A stretch of DNA of 7,793 nucleotides from Planctomycetaceae bacterium (GTDB taxonomy: Bacteria; Planctomycetota; Planctomycetia; Pirellulales; UBA1268). The translations under genes were made by a program, and so were the position numbers. Numbering within the stretch: the first letter of the stretch is position 1; every line of letters begins with the position of its first letter. Of this stretch, positions 6,510 through 7,793 are shown in pieces. The DNA lies in NCBI GenBank assembly GCA_003509235.1, contig DONH01000487.1, positions 1,619 to 9,411 on the forward strand, read 5' to 3'. Under the pieces are notes generated by a model, which was given only the letters and a program-made list of their open reading frames with translations, was not told the origin of the DNA and ran no database searches.

Positions 6510-7535
6510 CTAGTCGTCGTACTCCTCAGGTCTGGCAAACACGAGCCGGCCGGCTGATGTTTGGAGCGTGCTGGTGACGCTCACAATCGCAGACCGGCCA
6601 ATCAACTCACGGCCATGTTCAACAACAACCATCGTGCCATCATCCAGAAATCCAACGCCTTGGCTAGGTTCTTCACCCTGCTTCACAATTTTTACATCTA
6701 TCATGTCACCAGGAACGTATGACGGCCTTAAGGCAACGGCAATATCATTCACATTTAACGCCGGCACGCCACGGACACCAGCAATTTTCATAAGAGTCGG
6801 TTCGTTGGTAATAACCCGTCCTCCAAGATTACGAGCCAACTCAACTATCTCGGACTCAACAGATGCGCCATCAGAAAGTGGTCCTGAATGACCAAGGATT
6901 TCGACATCAATAGTTGGCGTCGCACGTAGTCTTGCGAGGACGTCAAGTCCTCGCCTTCCTCGCATTCTCTTCGGCTTCTCCACAGCATCTGAAGTCTGTT
7001 GAAGATCTTCCATGACTGAACCGGGAACAACAAAGCGACTCTGGAATAGGCCCGTATCAGCAAGTTCGGCGATACGGCCGTCCACGATAGCACTCGCATC
7101 AAGTACGTTCGGTCGTAGCCCACGCACGTCTCGGGCGAATTCTACATATGGAATAATGAAACGGAAATCATTTCGTGTCTGTATGAGCACACTTGTCGAA
7201 ACATAACAAAGGAGCATCCCAAGAATGAGAGGCAGCCAGGGGAGTATTGGTGAGTTCGAAAATGAGGCGAGAAGAGGGCTCAATGCAAGAACGGCTACGT
7301 ACGTTAGAAAGACGCCGATGAGGAGCCCAAAATAGACGGATGTGATAATAGTTAAATCTTTTCTCCGAATGAAAGAATCAATCAGAATTGCAGCCAGAGG
7401 TATGCCGATCATTGTCAGCAAGACAACCCAAGGCACCCAGTCAGGTGCGGCTCTGATTGAGGGTGAGTTGAGGATCAGGACAGCGATGCCAAGAGACACC
7501 ATGCAAAATAGTGAGCGAAGTATTATGAGTGCCAT
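6510..7535 (-). CDS. Membrane-anchored PIN/TRAM domain protein (YacL family)
   Basis: The 341 residues match the YacL family: an N-terminal membrane anchor, a PIN nuclease-like domain and a C-terminal TRAM RNA-binding domain. Four hydrophobic segments are seen at about 4-24, 33-53, 62-90 and 97-118. The PIN domain starts at LDASAIVDGRIAEL (145-158) with the first acidic residue Asp146; VPGSVMEDLQ (170-179) supplies the second (Asp177). The later acidic positions, normally Asp in VDxKL and TNDxNL, read Glu227 (SVESEIVELA) and Glu245 (TNEPTLMKIA). The end of the domain is VPALNVNDIAVALRP (257-271). The TRAM region follows at about 272-332 with GVGFLDDGTMVVVEHGR. Family proteins are presumed RNA-binding ribonucleases, but the cellular target is not established. 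The gene is monocistronic-looking, with 149-154 nt gaps on both sides; the ATG lacks a clear Shine-Dalgarno sequence. Confidence 0.9.
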   Translation of the reverse strand: MALIILRSLFCMVSLGIAVLILNSPSIRAAPDWVPWVVLLTMIGIPLAAILIDSFIRRKDLTIITSVYFGLLIGVFLTYVAVLALSPLLASFSNSPILPWLPLILGMLLCYVSTSVLIQTRNDFRFIIPYVEFARDVRGLRPNVLDASAIVDGRIAELADTGLFQSRFVVPGSVMEDLQQTSDAVEKPKRMRGRRGLDVLARLRATPTIDVEILGHSGPLSDGASVESEIVELARNLGGRVITNEPTLMKIAGVRGVPALNVNDIAVALRPSYVPGDMIDVKIVKQGEEPSQGVGFLDDGTMVVVEHGRELIGRSAIVSVTSTLQTSAGRLVFARPEEYDD

Positions 7536-7582
7536 TGGATATATTTCAATTTAGAGGTGGATGAACGGAGCCGAAAAATGAA

Positions 7583-7596
7583 GATGTTTGCACATC
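7583..7596 (-). other. Small GCAA-loop hairpin upstream of the PIN/TRAM gene
   Basis: On the minus strand GATGT-GCAA-ACATC forms a five-pair stem with a GNRA-type tetraloop, followed by the T-rich TTCATTTTTC. It lies 47 nt before the PIN/TRAM start. It might be a weak terminator for the upstream dGTPase-like gene or a leader structure; the stem is short and not GC-rich, so confidence is low. Confidence 0.2.
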
Positions 7597-7618
7597 CAGA
7601 ATATTACCATGCCAGAAA

Positions 7619-7674
7619 AATTGACGCGCAGCGTTTTGGCTCAATTGCGGCAGAAAGCGAACTTGTTGGCAATT
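7619..7674 (-). terminator. Possible weak terminator / overlapping inverted repeats after the dGTPase-like gene
   Basis: Three related hexamers lie in a row. On the minus strand, AATTGC (7674-7669) can pair with GCAATT (7648-7643), while AATTGA (7646-7641) can pair with TCAATT (7624-7619), which continues into TTT. The two stems share the middle hexamer, so they exclude each other. The second, with its T-run, is placed like a terminator 44-72 nt after the stop of the dGTPase-like gene. The stems are AT-rich with long loops, so the call is weak. Confidence 0.2.
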
Positions 7675-7689
7675 TTCCTCAGTATAAAT

Positions 7690-7793
7690 CTATGTTTCGA
7701 GCCGGCACGCGGCGTCGCGGTTGAAGAAACGGTCGGTCATGCCTGCAATGTAATCAGCAACACTTCGTAGTACTCCGACAGTTTCAGATCGCT
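7690..7793 (-). CDS. dgt: dGTP triphosphohydrolase-like protein, C-terminal end only
   Basis: Only the last 33 residues are inside the window; the 5' part lies beyond the high-coordinate edge. The frame contains VADYIAGMTDRFFNRDA, closely matching the conserved C-terminal DYIAGMTDR segment of the HD-domain deoxyguanosinetriphosphate triphosphohydrolase-like family, followed by a TAG stop. These cytoplasmic enzymes cleave dGTP (or other dNTPs) to the nucleoside and tripolyphosphate. The HD metal-binding motif cannot be checked here. It is co-directional with the PIN/TRAM gene, 154 nt upstream of its start. The identification rests on one motif. Confidence 0.75.
   Translation of the reverse strand, partial: RSETVGVLRSVADYIAGMTDRFFNRDAACRLET

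Noticed and set aside
6845..7123. Second minus-strand frame inside the PIN/TRAM gene
   Set aside because: It is out of frame with the PIN domain coding sequence, which is continuous and family-like here; no sign of a frameshift.
1..7793. Mobile element, phage or defence system
   Set aside because: No transposase, integrase, long terminal inverted repeats, tRNA target or toxin-antitoxin-like pair was seen; the PIN domain here is a membrane-anchored PIN/TRAM protein without an antitoxin neighbour.

Overview
The window suggests a planctomycete-type bacterium, most likely from a lineage related to Pirellula or Gimesia. The evidence is an adjacent pair of DUF1592-type cytochrome and DUF1552 genes, bacterial formylmethanofuran dehydrogenase-like genes (fhcB, fhcA) of the tetrahydromethanopterin-linked C1 pathway, and start codons with little or no Shine-Dalgarno signal. 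Base composition looks moderate (by eye somewhat under 50% GC). Taxonomy is inferred from gene content, not from a marker gene.

Layout: all six recognisable genes are on the minus strand, so transcription runs from high to low coordinates. In that order they are: the C-terminal end of a dGTP triphosphohydrolase-like protein (7690-7793, cut by the window edge); a membrane-anchored PIN/TRAM protein of the YacL family (6510-7535); a secreted cytochrome c / PA14 / DUF1595-DUF1592-DUF1588-DUF1585 protein (4018-6360); a DUF1552 protein with a Tat-like signal (2536-3879); fhcB (1115-2413); and fhcA (1-1118, cut by the other window edge). Four intergenic gaps of 122-154 nt separate the first five genes. 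fhcB and fhcA overlap by four bases (ATGA), the mark of a translationally coupled pair. There is no stretch over 300 bases without a gene.

How the genes work together: FhcA and FhcB belong to the formyltransferase/hydrolase complex, which releases formate from formyl-H4MPT through a methanofuran-like carrier. Its partners FhcD and FhcC are expected just beyond the low-coordinate edge. The DUF1592 and DUF1552 proteins form a recurrent pair in planctomycetes and relatives. They look exported, and the first carries two CxxCH haem-type motifs, but their substrate is unknown. The PIN/TRAM and dGTPase genes look like housekeeping neighbours.

Points worth a second look: FhcB keeps an Fe-S-like cysteine set but has no visible catalytic Cys; a 23-nt tandem duplication sits between the DUF1592 and DUF1552 genes, just upstream of a perfect TATAAT; the DUF1552 start is ambiguous, with a small overlapping leader ORF; and Glu replaces Asp at two presumed PIN acidic positions. 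I saw no mobile element, CRISPR array, tRNA, rRNA or clearly novel multi-gene system.
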